Numbered from the stretch's first letter, positions 14,410 through 22,923 are shown. The stretch is DNA of 25,741 bases from JAEYFP01 sp964566545 (GCA_964566545.1 CAZMIX010000034.1:1-25741); one strand, 5' to 3'. The notes: generated from the sequence alone by a model not told the origin. Numbers and translations are program-made.

Positions 14410-15195
14410 ATGGAATTTATATTGTATGAGCAGAAAGGTGCGGTAGGAATTATTACTATCAGCCGTGAGAAAGCGCTGAACGCATTAAATTCAACGGTTC
14501 TTGAGGAACTGGATCAGACGCTTGATGCGGTCGATTTGAATGAAGTGAGATGTTTGATTTTGACAGGCGCAGGACAGAAGTCCTTCGTGGCCGGCGCGGA
14601 TATCGGTGAGATGAGCACGCTGACAAAGGCCGAGGGAGAAGCATTCGGCAAGAAGGGTAATGATGTGTTTCGCAAGCTGGAAACATTTCCGATTCCGGTC
14701 ATCGCGGCAATCAATGGATTTGCGCTCGGCGGTGGTTGTGAGATTTCCATGAGCTGTGATATTAGGATCTGTTCTGATAATGCCATATTCGGGCAGCCGG
14801 AGGTGGGTCTTGGAATTACGCCGGGCTTTGGCGGCACGCAGAGACTTGCCCGCATCGCAGGTGTAGGCATGGCGAAGCAGATGATTTATACGGCACGCAA
14901 CATTAAGGCTGATGAAGCGTACAGAATCGGCCTTGTCAATGCGGTATACACGCAGGAAGAATTATTGCCTGCAGCGGAAAAAATGGCGGCGGGTATCGCA
15001 AAGAATGCTCCGATCGCTGTTCGCAACAGCAAGAAGGCGATCAATGACGGACTTCAGGTAGATATGGATGCCGCAATCGTAATCGAAGAGAAGCAGTTTG
15101 GCGACTGTTTTGAGACGTCGGACCAGAGATACGGAATGGAATTTTTTCTCGATAAAAACAAGGAAAAAGTAAAGGAAGCTTTTAAGAACTGCTAA
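14410..15195 (+). CDS. crt: Short-chain enoyl-CoA hydratase (crotonase)
   Basis: The protein has 261 residues in the crotonase fold. AGADIGEM at 61-68 and FALGGGCEISMSCD at 104-117 supply the oxyanion hole. The catalytic acids are Glu111 and Glu131 (GQPEVGLGITPGFGGTQRL). It interconverts 3-hydroxybutyryl-CoA and crotonyl-CoA, the third step of butyrate synthesis. AAGGAG lies before the ATG at 14410, and the gap to thl is 49 bases. It is in the operon between thiolase and dehydrogenase. A GC-rich hairpin with no T run separates it from hbd. Confidence 0.93.
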   Translation: MEFILYEQKGAVGIITISREKALNALNSTVLEELDQTLDAVDLNEVRCLILTGAGQKSFVAGADIGEMSTLTKAEGEAFGKKGNDVFRKLETFPIPVIAAINGFALGGGCEISMSCDIRICSDNAIFGQPEVGLGITPGFGGTQRLARIAGVGMAKQMIYTARNIKADEAYRIGLVNAVYTQEELLPAAEKMAAGIAKNAPIAVRNSKKAINDGLQVDMDAAIVIEEKQFGDCFETSDQRYGMEFFLDKNKEKVKEAFKNC

Positions 15196-15205
15196 AAAAT
15201 AATGG

Positions 15206-15225
15206 CGGCGGCAGAAATGCCGCCG
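15206..15225 (+). other. GC-rich intercistronic hairpin between crt and hbd
   Basis: CGGCGGC at 15206-15212 pairs perfectly with 15219-15225 around a 6-base loop. No T run follows, so it should not terminate. It could be an mRNA stability or processing element that adjusts the ratio of upstream to downstream products. Confidence 0.45.
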
Positions 15226-15263
15226 ACTATCATGAGTAAAATAAGTCTAAGGAGGACAACAGA

Positions 15264-16103
15264 ATGAAGGTTGGAGTTATTGGAGCGGGAACGATGGGTT
15301 CCGGTATTGCACAGGCATTTGTTATGACAGAGGGTTATGAAGTATGTCTTTGTGACATTAAGACAGAATATGCGGAAGGCGGAAAGGCCAAAATCCAGAA
15401 GAATATGAATTTCCTTGTAAGCAAGGAAAAGATCGCGCAGGAAAAAGCGGATGAAATCATGAACAAGATCACAACCGGCTTAAATGATATCTGCGCGGAC
15501 TGCGATTTGATTATCGAGGTTGCTCTTGAGAAGCTCGAAATTAAGCAGAGCATTTTCAAGGAACTGATGGGAATCGTAAAGAAGGACTGCATGTTTGCAT
15601 CCAACACATCTTCCCTCTCGATCACAAAAATCGGCGAAGGGCTGGACAGGCCGATGATCGGTATGCATTTCTTTAATCCTGCCGACAGAATGAAGCTTGT
15701 CGAGGTAATCAAGGGCGAGAACACGCCGCAGGAAATGGTAGATAGGATTAAGGAGATTTCCGTTGAAATCGGCAAGACTCCGGTAGAAGTAAAGGAAGCT
15801 CCGGGCTTTGTCGTAAACCGGATTCTCATTCCGATGATCAATGAAGCGATCGGCGTATTTGCCGCAGGGACGGCATCCGCAGAGGATATCGATATTGCGA
15901 TGCAGCTTGGCGCATCTCACCCGATGGGACCTCTTCACTTGGGAGATCTGGTAGGTCTTGATATCTGTCTTGCGATCATGGAAGTGCTCTACACGGAGAC
16001 AAAGGATGAGAAGTATGCTCCGCAGCCTCTTTTAAAGCAGATGGTAGAGGAGAAGAAGCTTGGCAGAAAGACAGGGATCGGCTTCTTTGACTATTCTAAA
16101 TAA
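15264..16103 (+). CDS. hbd: 3-hydroxybutyryl-CoA dehydrogenase
   Basis: The protein has 279 residues. The NAD(P) motif is GAGTMGSGIA at 7-16. The catalytic region holds NTSSLS with Ser117, His135 in GMHFFNPA, and Asn185 in APGFVVNRILIP, matching the Clostridium Hbd triad with a small numbering shift. The C-terminal domain has GPLHLGDLVGLD and KTGIGFFDY. It reduces acetoacetyl-CoA to (S)-3-hydroxybutyryl-CoA. AAGGAGGA precedes the ATG at 15264. It is placed after crt, 68 bases downstream, as part of the same operon. Asp31 after the second strand suggests NADH preference, which is inference. Confidence 0.94.
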   Translation: MKVGVIGAGTMGSGIAQAFVMTEGYEVCLCDIKTEYAEGGKAKIQKNMNFLVSKEKIAQEKADEIMNKITTGLNDICADCDLIIEVALEKLEIKQSIFKELMGIVKKDCMFASNTSSLSITKIGEGLDRPMIGMHFFNPADRMKLVEVIKGENTPQEMVDRIKEISVEIGKTPVEVKEAPGFVVNRILIPMINEAIGVFAAGTASAEDIDIAMQLGASHPMGPLHLGDLVGLDICLAIMEVLYTETKDEKYAPQPLLKQMVEEKKLGRKTGIGFFDYSK

Positions 16104-16168
16104 GCGGTATCGCGCTTTAACAGACATCTAACAATAAAACATATAAATTGATATGGAGGAATTAAATC

Positions 16169-17317
16169 ATGGATTTTGCATTAAGTAAAGAACATGAAAT
16201 GGCCAGAACTCTTTTCAGGGATTTTGCCCAGAAGGAAGTAAAGCCGTTGGCTCAGGAAGTGGATGAGACAGAAGTGTTCCCGAGAGGAACCGTTGAAAAA
16301 ATGGCTAAGGCAGGATTTCTTGGAATTCCTGTGCCGAAGGAATACGGCGGACAGGGCTGTGATCCTTTGGCATATGCGATGTGCGTGGAGGAGCTTTCCA
16401 AGGTTTGCGGCACAACAGGCGTTATTGTATCCGCCCACACGTCACTTTGCTGCGATCCGATCATGACCTACGGAACACAAGAGCAGAAGCAGAAATATTT
16501 GCCGCCTCTTGCAAAGGGCGAGAAAATCGGTGCTTTCGGTTTGACAGAGCCGGGTGCGGGAACAGACGCACAGGGACAGCAGACAAAGGCTGTACTTGAC
16601 GGCGAAGAGTGGATCCTGAATGGTTCCAAAATTTTCATCACAAACGGTAAGGAGGCAGATGTTTATGTTATTTTTGCCGTAACGGGAACAGTTGAAAAAC
16701 GCGGCAAGCTTATTAAAGATATCTCCGCTTTTATTGTAGAAAAAGGCACACCCGGCTTTACCTTTGGCACGAAGGAGAAGAAGATGGGTATCCGCGGTTC
16801 TTCTACGTATGAACTCATTTTTACGGACTGCAGAATTCCGAAGGAAAATATCCTCGGAAAAGAAGGAAAGGGCTTTGGCATTGCGATGCATACGCTGGAT
16901 GGTGGACGTATCGGTATTGCGGCACAGGCACTTGGACTTGCTGAGGGAGCTCTTGAAAGCACGATTGCATATGTAAAGGAAAGAAAGCAGTTTGGCAGGC
17001 CGATTGGCGCATTCCAGAATACGCAGTTCCAGATCGCGGATATGGCGACAAAGGTGCAGGCTGCGCAGCTTCTTGTATACAAAGCGGCAATGGCGAAGGC
17101 TACACAGAAGTCCTACTCTCTTGAAGCGGCGATGGCAAAGCTTTATGCGGCAGAGGTTGCGATGGAAGTGACGACAAAGGCTGTTCAGCTTCACGGCGGT
17201 TACGGCTACACGAGAGAGTACGATGTAGAGCGTATGATGCGCGACGCAAAGATTACGGAAATCTACGAAGGCACGAGCGAAGTGCAGAGAATGGTTATTT
17301 CAGCGAATATCATGTAG
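16169..17317 (+). CDS. bcd: Butyryl-CoA dehydrogenase (short-chain acyl-CoA dehydrogenase)
   Basis: The protein has 382 residues with the acyl-CoA dehydrogenase order: helical N-domain, middle beta domain with GAFGLTEPGAGTDA near 137-150, and helical C-domain with RKQFGRPIGAFQNTQFQIADMA. The catalytic base is Glu367 in EIYEGTSEVQRM, the same number as in Megasphaera butyryl-CoA dehydrogenase. It binds FAD and reduces crotonyl-CoA to butyryl-CoA. In anaerobes it works in complex with EtfAB, coupling this step to ferredoxin reduction. Its two Etf subunits follow in the operon. GGAGG lies upstream of the ATG at 16169. Confidence 0.94.
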   Translation: MDFALSKEHEMARTLFRDFAQKEVKPLAQEVDETEVFPRGTVEKMAKAGFLGIPVPKEYGGQGCDPLAYAMCVEELSKVCGTTGVIVSAHTSLCCDPIMTYGTQEQKQKYLPPLAKGEKIGAFGLTEPGAGTDAQGQQTKAVLDGEEWILNGSKIFITNGKEADVYVIFAVTGTVEKRGKLIKDISAFIVEKGTPGFTFGTKEKKMGIRGSSTYELIFTDCRIPKENILGKEGKGFGIAMHTLDGGRIGIAAQALGLAEGALESTIAYVKERKQFGRPIGAFQNTQFQIADMATKVQAAQLLVYKAAMAKATQKSYSLEAAMAKLYAAEVAMEVTTKAVQLHGGYGYTREYDVERMMRDAKITEIYEGTSEVQRMVISANIM

Positions 17318-17371
17318 GTTCGGATCTACATTTGAAATGACAAACCAAACTATAAAAGGAGAGATTATACA

Positions 17372-18154
17372 ATGAAAATTGTTGTTTGTATTAAACAGGT
17401 ACCCGATACAAAGGGTGGAGTCAAGTTTAATCCGGATGGAACGCTTGACAGGGCAGCAATGCTCACGATCATGAACCCGGATGACAAGGCTGGACTGGAA
17501 GCAGCGCTTAGATTAAAGGATGAGCATGGCGCAGAAGTAACCGTTGTTACGATGGGTCTTCCAAAGGCAGAGGAAGTGCTTCGCGAAGCGATGGCAATGG
17601 GCGCGGATAAGGGCATTCTTGTGACAGACCGTGTTCTTGGCGGCGCGGACACATGGGCAACTTCCCAGACGATTGCAGGTGCGATCCGCAATCTGGAATA
17701 TGATTTGATCATCACAGGCCGTCAGGCAATCGATGGGGATACGGCGCAGGTTGGCCCTCAGATTTCCGAGCATTTGGGAATTCCGGTTATTTCCTATGCA
17801 CAGAATATTAAAATTGAAGATGACAGCGTAATCGTAGAGCGCCAGTATGATGACAGATATCATGTGCTAAAAGCAAAAATGCCATGCCTGATTACGGCGC
17901 TTGCAGAATTAAACGAGCCGCGCTATATGACACCGGGCGGAATTTTTGATGCTTATAAAGCGGAAATCACTGTATGGGGCAGAGCAGACTTAAAGGACGT
18001 AGATGATTCCAATCTCGGACTGAAGGGCTCACCGACACAGATTGCAAAGGCTTCCGACAAGGTAAGAAAGGGCATCGGTGAAAAGGTTGTCCTCGGCGCT
18101 GCGGAGTCGGTGGATTACATTGTTGATAAGTTAAAAGTAAAGCATGTGCTCTAA
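17372..18154 (+). CDS. etfB: Electron transfer flavoprotein subunit beta
   Basis: The protein has 260 residues and starts MKIVVCIKQVPDT as is typical. The flavin-binding motif GRQAIDGDTAQVGPQ lies at 116-130 and LNEPRYMTPGGIF at about 178-190. It is the partner of EtfA; with Bcd the pair is expected to be a bifurcating complex, passing electrons from NADH to crotonyl-CoA and ferredoxin. The bifurcating beta subunit binds an FAD where non-bifurcating ones bind AMP; sequence supports but does not prove this. AAAAGGAGAG precedes the ATG at 17372. The etfA start lies 40 bases after its stop. Confidence 0.93.
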   Translation: MKIVVCIKQVPDTKGGVKFNPDGTLDRAAMLTIMNPDDKAGLEAALRLKDEHGAEVTVVTMGLPKAEEVLREAMAMGADKGILVTDRVLGGADTWATSQTIAGAIRNLEYDLIITGRQAIDGDTAQVGPQISEHLGIPVISYAQNIKIEDDSVIVERQYDDRYHVLKAKMPCLITALAELNEPRYMTPGGIFDAYKAEITVWGRADLKDVDDSNLGLKGSPTQIAKASDKVRKGIGEKVVLGAAESVDYIVDKLKVKHVL

Positions 18155-18194
18155 TAGCTTATTACTGAAAATATAGCGAGGAAAGGTGAATAAA

Positions 18195-19238
18195 ATGAAC
18201 TTGGAAGAATATAAAGGCGTATTTGTCTTTGCGCAGCAGGTAGATAATAAGTTAAGCGGAATCGCATTGGAGCTTGTTGGCAAAGGCAAGGATCTTGCAA
18301 AGGATCTGGAAACAGAAGTAACGGCGGTCTTAATCGGTGATCAGGTGAAGGGTCTTGCACAGGAGCTTGCACAGTATGGAGCCGACAAGGTTATCGTCGT
18401 GGATGATCCGGAATTAAAGGAATACAGAACGGAGCCTTACACACACGCGCTCGCGTCTGTAATTGAAAAGTACAAGCCGGAAATTATGCTTGTAGGTGCA
18501 ACGGCAATCGGCCGCGATTTAGGTCCGAGAGTATCTGCCAGAATTCATACGGGTCTGACAGCGGACTGTACACAGCTAGATATCGGGGATTTCCCGTTAG
18601 TTGCGATAGAGGGCAGAGAACAGCTTCACAATCAGCTTTTGATGACGCGTCCTGCATTCGGGGGAAATACAATTGCAACAATCGCATGTCCGAACTTCCG
18701 TCCGCAGATGGCAACCGTTCGTCCGGGCGTTATGCAGAAGGCTCCTAAGAATCCGGAAGCCAATGCTGTCATAGAGGAATTCAATCCGGGCTTTGCACCC
18801 AATAATAATTATGTTGAAATTATGGAAGTGGTAAAGGCTGTTTCTAACGCTGCCGATATTATGGATGCGAAAGTTCTCGTATCCGGCGGCCGCGGTGTAG
18901 GCTGTCAGGAGAACTTTCAGATGCTCAAAGAACTTGCGGATGCGCTCGGCGGTATGGTCAGCTGCTCCCGTGCGGTTGTGGATTCCGGCTGGAAGCCGAA
19001 GGATCTGCAGGTAGGACAGACGGGTAAGACGGTTCGTCCCAACGTATACTTTGCAATCGGTATTTCCGGTGCAATCCAGCATTTGGCAGGTATGGAGGAA
19101 TCCGATATCATCATCGCGATCAACAAGGATGATACCGCTCCGATCTTTGACGTAGCAGATTACGGAATCGTAGGCGATTTCAACAAAATCGTGCCGATGC
19201 TGACGGATAAGATTAAGGCTGAAAAGGCTGCGAAATAA
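18195..19238 (+). CDS. etfA: Electron transfer flavoprotein subunit alpha
   Basis: The protein has 347 residues and no added ferredoxin domain. FAD-site motifs of the C-terminal domain are GGRGVG at 231-236, SRAVVDSGW at 258-266, VGQTGKTVRP at 273-282, GISGAIQHLAG at 289-299 and DYGIVGD at 322-328. With EtfB it forms the electron carrier for Bcd. The ATG at 18195 is chosen because GAGGAAAGG at 18178-18186 gives 8-base spacing; the in-frame GTG at 18186 lies inside that site. It is the last gene of the butyrate operon, ending 22 bases before a strong terminator. Confidence 0.93.
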   Translation: MNLEEYKGVFVFAQQVDNKLSGIALELVGKGKDLAKDLETEVTAVLIGDQVKGLAQELAQYGADKVIVVDDPELKEYRTEPYTHALASVIEKYKPEIMLVGATAIGRDLGPRVSARIHTGLTADCTQLDIGDFPLVAIEGREQLHNQLLMTRPAFGGNTIATIACPNFRPQMATVRPGVMQKAPKNPEANAVIEEFNPGFAPNNNYVEIMEVVKAVSNAADIMDAKVLVSGGRGVGCQENFQMLKELADALGGMVSCSRAVVDSGWKPKDLQVGQTGKTVRPNVYFAIGISGAIQHLAGMEESDIIIAINKDDTAPIFDVADYGIVGDFNKIVPMLTDKIKAEKAAK

Positions 19239-19260
19239 GAAATCAGACGCTAATGAAATA

Positions 19261-19304
19261 AAAAAGAACGGACAGTTGAAATAGTTGAACTGTCCGTTCT
19301 TTTT
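19261..19304. terminator. Terminator of the butyrate operon
   Basis: Bases 19261-19277 are the exact reverse complement of 19288-19304 with a 10-base loop. The GC core is flanked by A5 and T5, so it should work in both directions. It closes the thl-to-etfA operon and isolates the next gene. Confidence 0.85.
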
Positions 19305-19342
19305 CGTTTTAAAAAAAATACAAAGCCATATGCTCAAATGGA

Positions 19343-19371
19343 TTGCGGGAAGCGGACAATTATGCAATAAT
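19343..19371 (+). promoter_or_regulatory. Promoter for the hypothetical gene
   Basis: TTGCGG at 19343-19348 and AATAAT at 19366-19371 are spaced by 17 bases, with TGC before the -10 (extended -10). The spacing is good and the hexamers moderate. Confidence 0.4.
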
Positions 19372-19417
19372 AGAGGGGAAAAAGCGGGTCATACCACAGA
19401 AAAGAGGAGTGTATCAG

Positions 19418-19822
19418 GTGGAAAAAGAAGTCGGATGCTTCAAGGTCTGGACAGATAAGGCCGGAAGAAGGATCATTTATTCGAGAGGAAGTGGAGTCGC
19501 AAGGGCTCATGAGATAGAGGGGCTTTATGAGACCATCGTGGAGTTGGCAAAAGAATGGCAGGATGAAATGGGTTGGGCCTATATCGCATTTATCGAGGCG
19601 CTGCATCAGGTGAGCCCGAAGGGGAGCACCCGTTATGTGAAGCTTCATGAGACGCTGGCGGCAGACGGCTGCAAATACATCGCCTATATCGAGGGCAATT
19701 CCTATGAGGTTTCCGTGCAGTCCTCCAAGCACAAGCAAATGTCCAATACGCCGGAGACGGAAAACAGATATTTCCCAACGATCGACGAGGGGCTTGCGTG
19801 GCTTGAGACAAAGGGGATTTAA
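19418..19822 (+). CDS. Conserved-looking hypothetical protein, possible STAS/SpoIIAA-like fold
   Basis: The protein has 134 residues if it starts at the GTG at 19418, which has AAAGAGGAG at 19401-19409 and 8-base spacing. The longer in-frame start at 19343 falls in the promoter. It is soluble, with no signal peptide or cysteine motif beyond single Cys. The alternating strand and helix pattern, the LHETLAADGCKYIAYI core and the ending FPTIDEGLAWLETKG are reminiscent of SpoIIAA-like (STAS_2) proteins. That resemblance is weak and unchecked. It stands alone between two strong bidirectional terminators. Confidence 0.6.
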   Translation: MEKEVGCFKVWTDKAGRRIIYSRGSGVARAHEIEGLYETIVELAKEWQDEMGWAYIAFIEALHQVSPKGSTRYVKLHETLAADGCKYIAYIEGNSYEVSVQSSKHKQMSNTPETENRYFPTIDEGLAWLETKGI

Positions 19823-19823
19823 C

Positions 19824-19867
19824 ATAAAATCCTTCCCAATGGATATCAATATTGGGAAGGATTTTAT
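19824..19867. terminator. Bidirectional terminator between convergent genes
   Basis: Bases 19824-19840 are the exact reverse complement of 19851-19867, with a 10-base loop. The stem is A/T-rich at its base and GC-rich at its top (CCTTCCC). It serves the hypothetical gene on one side and the ptb-buk-methyltransferase cluster on the other, whose last stop is 3 bases away. Confidence 0.85.
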
Positions 19868-19869
19868 AA

Positions 19870-20895
19870 TTACTTTCTTTTTAAAATAAAATGCAGTTCC
19901 GAAGAAAACTCGCTTTTATCAAGGATCAGCTGCAGTTCATCCATAAGCGGAACAAACCTCTCTGAGAAGAAGGAGGCAAATTCCTGATTGCCGGACTTTG
20001 CAAGGGAAACAGTCAGAAAACGGTACAAATCGTTGATGTCCGAACCAAACCGCCATTCGTAAGCCGTTTCAAAGCCCATCTGATCTGCCAGAAAACGGAT
20101 CGATTCGTTGGAGAACAGGTGCGTATGCGTGCCGCCGGTATGACGGTTGTAGCAATGCTGATTTGCCGCCTCAAAAGCACAGCTAAAGGAAAACATCGGA
20201 ACAGAGGCGTATAAATAGCGGATATTTTCGTTGTCCCTGATCGCATCCAGATTTTCCTTTAAATTAATCAAATGCTCCAGCACGCCGATCGCAGAAACGA
20301 TATTCGCATCCGTTTTCTTGATATATCCGATCGAGTCATGCAGCCCCACATGCGTAAGGATCGTTTCACCGGCCATTGCATTGCCGTAATCGACCTGATT
20401 TTCGGAAATCTCCACGCCCTCGGCCTTCATGCCAAGCTTTTTTGCCGCGGCGACAAAATAACCGCAGCCGGCGCCGATGTCGAGCAGCTTCAAATCAGAA
20501 AGCTGTTCCTGCTCCATGCAGGATTTTAAAAATTCCGCCTTCGGAATATAAATTGTGGTAAGGCGGCGGTCATATTCCTCCCGGTCCTTGGAGCTGTAGT
20601 TTTTGGAATAATCATTCTCGATATAGACCTTGCTCGCGAAATCGTCGGTATCCTCGAACTCGCCGTTTAAATGGCCGCATCGATCACACTGGATATAGCC
20701 GATTCCGTGGCTTACAAAGAGCGGTGCGCCGAGCACTTCGCCGCAGATTTTACAATGCGTGCGTTTAGGCTGCGCAGAAAAGATGCTTGCCATACCATCC
20801 GCCATTTCAAGCATCCCGTGGTTATTTTCAAAAAAACTGGTTTTTAATTGATTCAAGTCGCCAAATGGCTTCCCATAGTTCTTCTTATAATTCAT
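19870..20895 (-). CDS. Zinc-ribbon class I SAM-dependent methyltransferase
   Basis: The protein has 341 residues. A zinc-ribbon-like module holds C48-KI-C51 and C70-DR-C73. A class I methyltransferase domain follows, with SAM motif LLDIGAGCGYF at 137-147, an acidic VEIS at 161-164 and SAIGVLEHL at 201-209. A His-rich stretch, NQHCYNRHTGGTHTHLFS, lies at about 245-262. This order is common in sugar, lipid or small-molecule C/O-methyltransferases, some of them in surface polysaccharide loci; the substrate cannot be inferred. AGAGGAG precedes the ATG at 20895, only 19 bases after the buk stop, so it is likely cotranscribed with ptb-buk. That placement is odd and suggests either a linked role or chance operon insertion. 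Confidence 0.78.
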   Translation of the reverse strand: MNYKKNYGKPFGDLNQLKTSFFENNHGMLEMADGMASIFSAQPKRTHCKICGEVLGAPLFVSHGIGYIQCDRCGHLNGEFEDTDDFASKVYIENDYSKNYSSKDREEYDRRLTTIYIPKAEFLKSCMEQEQLSDLKLLDIGAGCGYFVAAAKKLGMKAEGVEISENQVDYGNAMAGETILTHVGLHDSIGYIKKTDANIVSAIGVLEHLINLKENLDAIRDNENIRYLYASVPMFSFSCAFEAANQHCYNRHTGGTHTHLFSNESIRFLADQMGFETAYEWRFGSDINDLYRFLTVSLAKSGNQEFASFFSERFVPLMDELQLILDKSEFSSELHFILKRK

Positions 20896-20914
20896 TATGA
20901 TATCTCCTCTGAGA

Positions 20915-21982
20915 TCAATATGCCAGTGCCGTTTCCTCGCCTTTTATGACGCGCAGTCCGCCTTGTGCGAGCGCAAGCAGCTCGTCCTCTCCAGGATATA
21001 TGGTAAACGGTGCGATCCATTCTGTCTTAGCTTTAAGCCCCCCAACGACCGCCTGGTCAAAAGCGATGCCTCCGGTAACGAGAATCTGATCCACCTTGCC
21101 CTCAAGCACACACGCCATGGCACCGATGTCCTTGGCAACCTGAAGAATAAAAGCTTCGCGCAGCTCCAATGCATTTTCATCGCCCGCATCTACCATCTTT
21201 TCCACGTCGCGCATATCGTTTGTGCCAAGATAAGCGTTGAAGCCGCCCTTGCCGACAAGCTTGTCATAAACCTCTTTCTCCGTATAGCTGCCGGAGAAGC
21301 ACATTTTAACGAGAGCTCCGGACGGAACGCTGCCGGCACGCTCCGGTGAAAAAGCACCGTCACCATCAAGCGCATTAAAAATATCAACGACCTTGCCGTT
21401 TTTATGAGGTCCTACGGAAACGCCACCGCCCATATGTACGACAATCAGATTTAAATCCTCATAAGTCTTGCCAATTTCCTTTGCATAACGCTTTGCAACC
21501 GCTTTCTGATTGAGCGCGTGGAAGATACTGACACGCGGGAGCTCAGGAACGCCGGAATATCTTGCAATCGGCATTAGCTCGTCTACAACGGTGGGATCGA
21601 CAATGTAGGAGGGAACAGCGATTGAATCCCCGATTTCCCGTGCGAGAATACCGCCTAGATTGGAAGCGTGCTGCCCCTGTACGCCGATCTTTAAATCCGC
21701 AAGCAGATCATTAGTAACAGTATAGGTGCCGCCCGGAATCGGTTTTAACATGCCGCCGCGTCCGATGACGACATTCAAAGAATGAATGTCAAATTTCTTT
21801 TCCTCTAACAGGTCCAGAATAATTTTTTTTCTGAAATCCTTCTGGTCTACGATAGAATCATACTTTGCAATTTCCTCCGCAGGATGTCTGAGCGTTTCTT
21901 CAAATAACAGGCTCTCCTCCTCAAATACGCCTATTTTGGTGGAGGTAGAGCCGGGATTAATAATTAAACTTTTAATTGACAT
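20915..21982 (-). CDS. buk: Butyrate kinase
   Basis: The protein has 355 residues of the acetokinase (ASKHA) family and the usual length for Buk. It starts MSIKSLIINPGSTSTKIGVF, with the phosphate-binding NPGSTSTK at 9-16. It also has GRGGMLKPIPGGTY near 94-107, HMGGGVSVG near 198-206, and the C-terminal adenosine-site LVTGGIAF. It converts butyryl phosphate and ADP to butyrate and ATP. It lies 20 bases after ptb on the same strand. An acetate or branched-chain acid kinase role is possible, but the ptb partner and nearby butyrate operon favour butyrate. Confidence 0.93.
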   Translation of the reverse strand: MSIKSLIINPGSTSTKIGVFEEESLLFEETLRHPAEEIAKYDSIVDQKDFRKKIILDLLEEKKFDIHSLNVVIGRGGMLKPIPGGTYTVTNDLLADLKIGVQGQHASNLGGILAREIGDSIAVPSYIVDPTVVDELMPIARYSGVPELPRVSIFHALNQKAVAKRYAKEIGKTYEDLNLIVVHMGGGVSVGPHKNGKVVDIFNALDGDGAFSPERAGSVPSGALVKMCFSGSYTEKEVYDKLVGKGGFNAYLGTNDMRDVEKMVDAGDENALELREAFILQVAKDIGAMACVLEGKVDQILVTGGIAFDQAVVGGLKAKTEWIAPFTIYPGEDELLALAQGGLRVIKGEETALAY

Positions 21983-22002
21983 GATATATTCTCCTTTGTT
22001 TA

Positions 22003-22923
22003 TTACACATTTTTGGATAATTCCTCTGCCACAATAGCGGCAAGCGCGATCGAATTGACCTTTGTTTCGAAAGTATCGGAACGGGAGGTCAAAATGACGG
22101 GAGCCTTCGTGCCTGTCAAAATACAGCCATTCTTTACTTTTGCAAGACGGACGATCGCTTTGTAGACGAGATTGCCCGCATGGATATCCGGGAACAGCAG
22201 GATATCGGCATCCCCGACGATCTTACGGTCAAGCGCGCCCTTGTGTATTGCGGCGTCGGGATCAATTGCGAGATCGAGGGAAAGCGGTCCGTCTACAATA
22301 CAGCCTGTAATTTCCCCGGCTTCGTTCATCTTCGTAAGCTGATAGGCCTCTACCGTAGCAGGCATTTTCGGATTAACGACCTCTACGGCTGCAAGCGGAG
22401 CCACCTTTGGACATGGAATGCCGCACGCTTTGGCAACATCCTTTGTATAATTGATGATTGCAACCTTGTCTTCGAGAGTCGGATACGGCATAAAAGCGAC
22501 ATCCGTTAAAAACAAAAGCCGGTCAATGCCTTCAATTTCAAATACGCATACGTGGGAAAGCGGATTTCCCGTACGAAGCCCCACTTCTTTATTTAATACG
22601 CTCTTTAAAAACATTTTGCTGTCGGTCAGACCCTTCATGTACATATCGGCCCTGCCGTCGTGTACGAGCTTGACTGCGGTCAGAGCTGCCTGCTCCATGT
22701 CTTTTTCGTCAATGATTTCATAGCCTGTTAAGTCTATGCTTAAAGAAGCCGCGATATGGCGAATTTCAGCCTCATCGCCTACAAGGATCGCATCCGCAAT
22801 GCCGCGTGCTTTCGCCTCGCTGACAGCCTCGAGAATCGGAGCGTCCTGTGCCGCAGCAACAGCCACCTTCTTTTTGCTGCATTCGGATAACTTCTTAAGT
22901 AAATCTTCAAATGTTTTTGTCAT
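22003..22923 (-). CDS. ptb: Phosphate butyryltransferase
   Basis: The protein has 306 residues of the phosphate acetyl/butyryl-transferase family, the length of Ptb rather than the longer Pta. It has KVAVAAAQDAPILEA near 21-35, a glycine-rich PLSLDLAIDP region in the C-terminal half and FPDIHAGNLVYKAIVRLA near 245-262. It makes butyryl phosphate from butyryl-CoA and phosphate for Buk. The ATG at 22923 is preferred: AGAGGTG ends 6 bases before it, while an in-frame GTG at 22932 is inside that site. It is first in the minus-strand cluster and divergent from secA, with a promoter at 22979-23007 overlapped by a Rex-like site. Confidence 0.93.
   Translation of the reverse strand: MTKTFEDLLKKLSECSKKKVAVAAAQDAPILEAVSEAKARGIADAILVGDEAEIRHIAASLSIDLTGYEIIDEKDMEQAALTAVKLVHDGRADMYMKGLTDSKMFLKSVLNKEVGLRTGNPLSHVCVFEIEGIDRLLFLTDVAFMPYPTLEDKVAIINYTKDVAKACGIPCPKVAPLAAVEVVNPKMPATVEAYQLTKMNEAGEITGCIVDGPLSLDLAIDPDAAIHKGALDRKIVGDADILLFPDIHAGNLVYKAIVRLAKVKNGCILTGTKAPVILTSRSDTFETKVNSIALAAIVAEELSKNV

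Noticed and set aside
13646..14411. Long open frames on the minus strand inside thl (about 204 and 239 codons)
   Set aside because: They mirror the codon bias of the thiolase gene, have no ribosome site and give Ser/Ala-rich or Cys/Arg-rich products without known motifs.
16442..17194. 250-codon minus-strand frame inside bcd
   Set aside because: It is antisense to a conserved enzyme. The predicted product is Cys/Arg/Leu-rich, typical of shadow frames.
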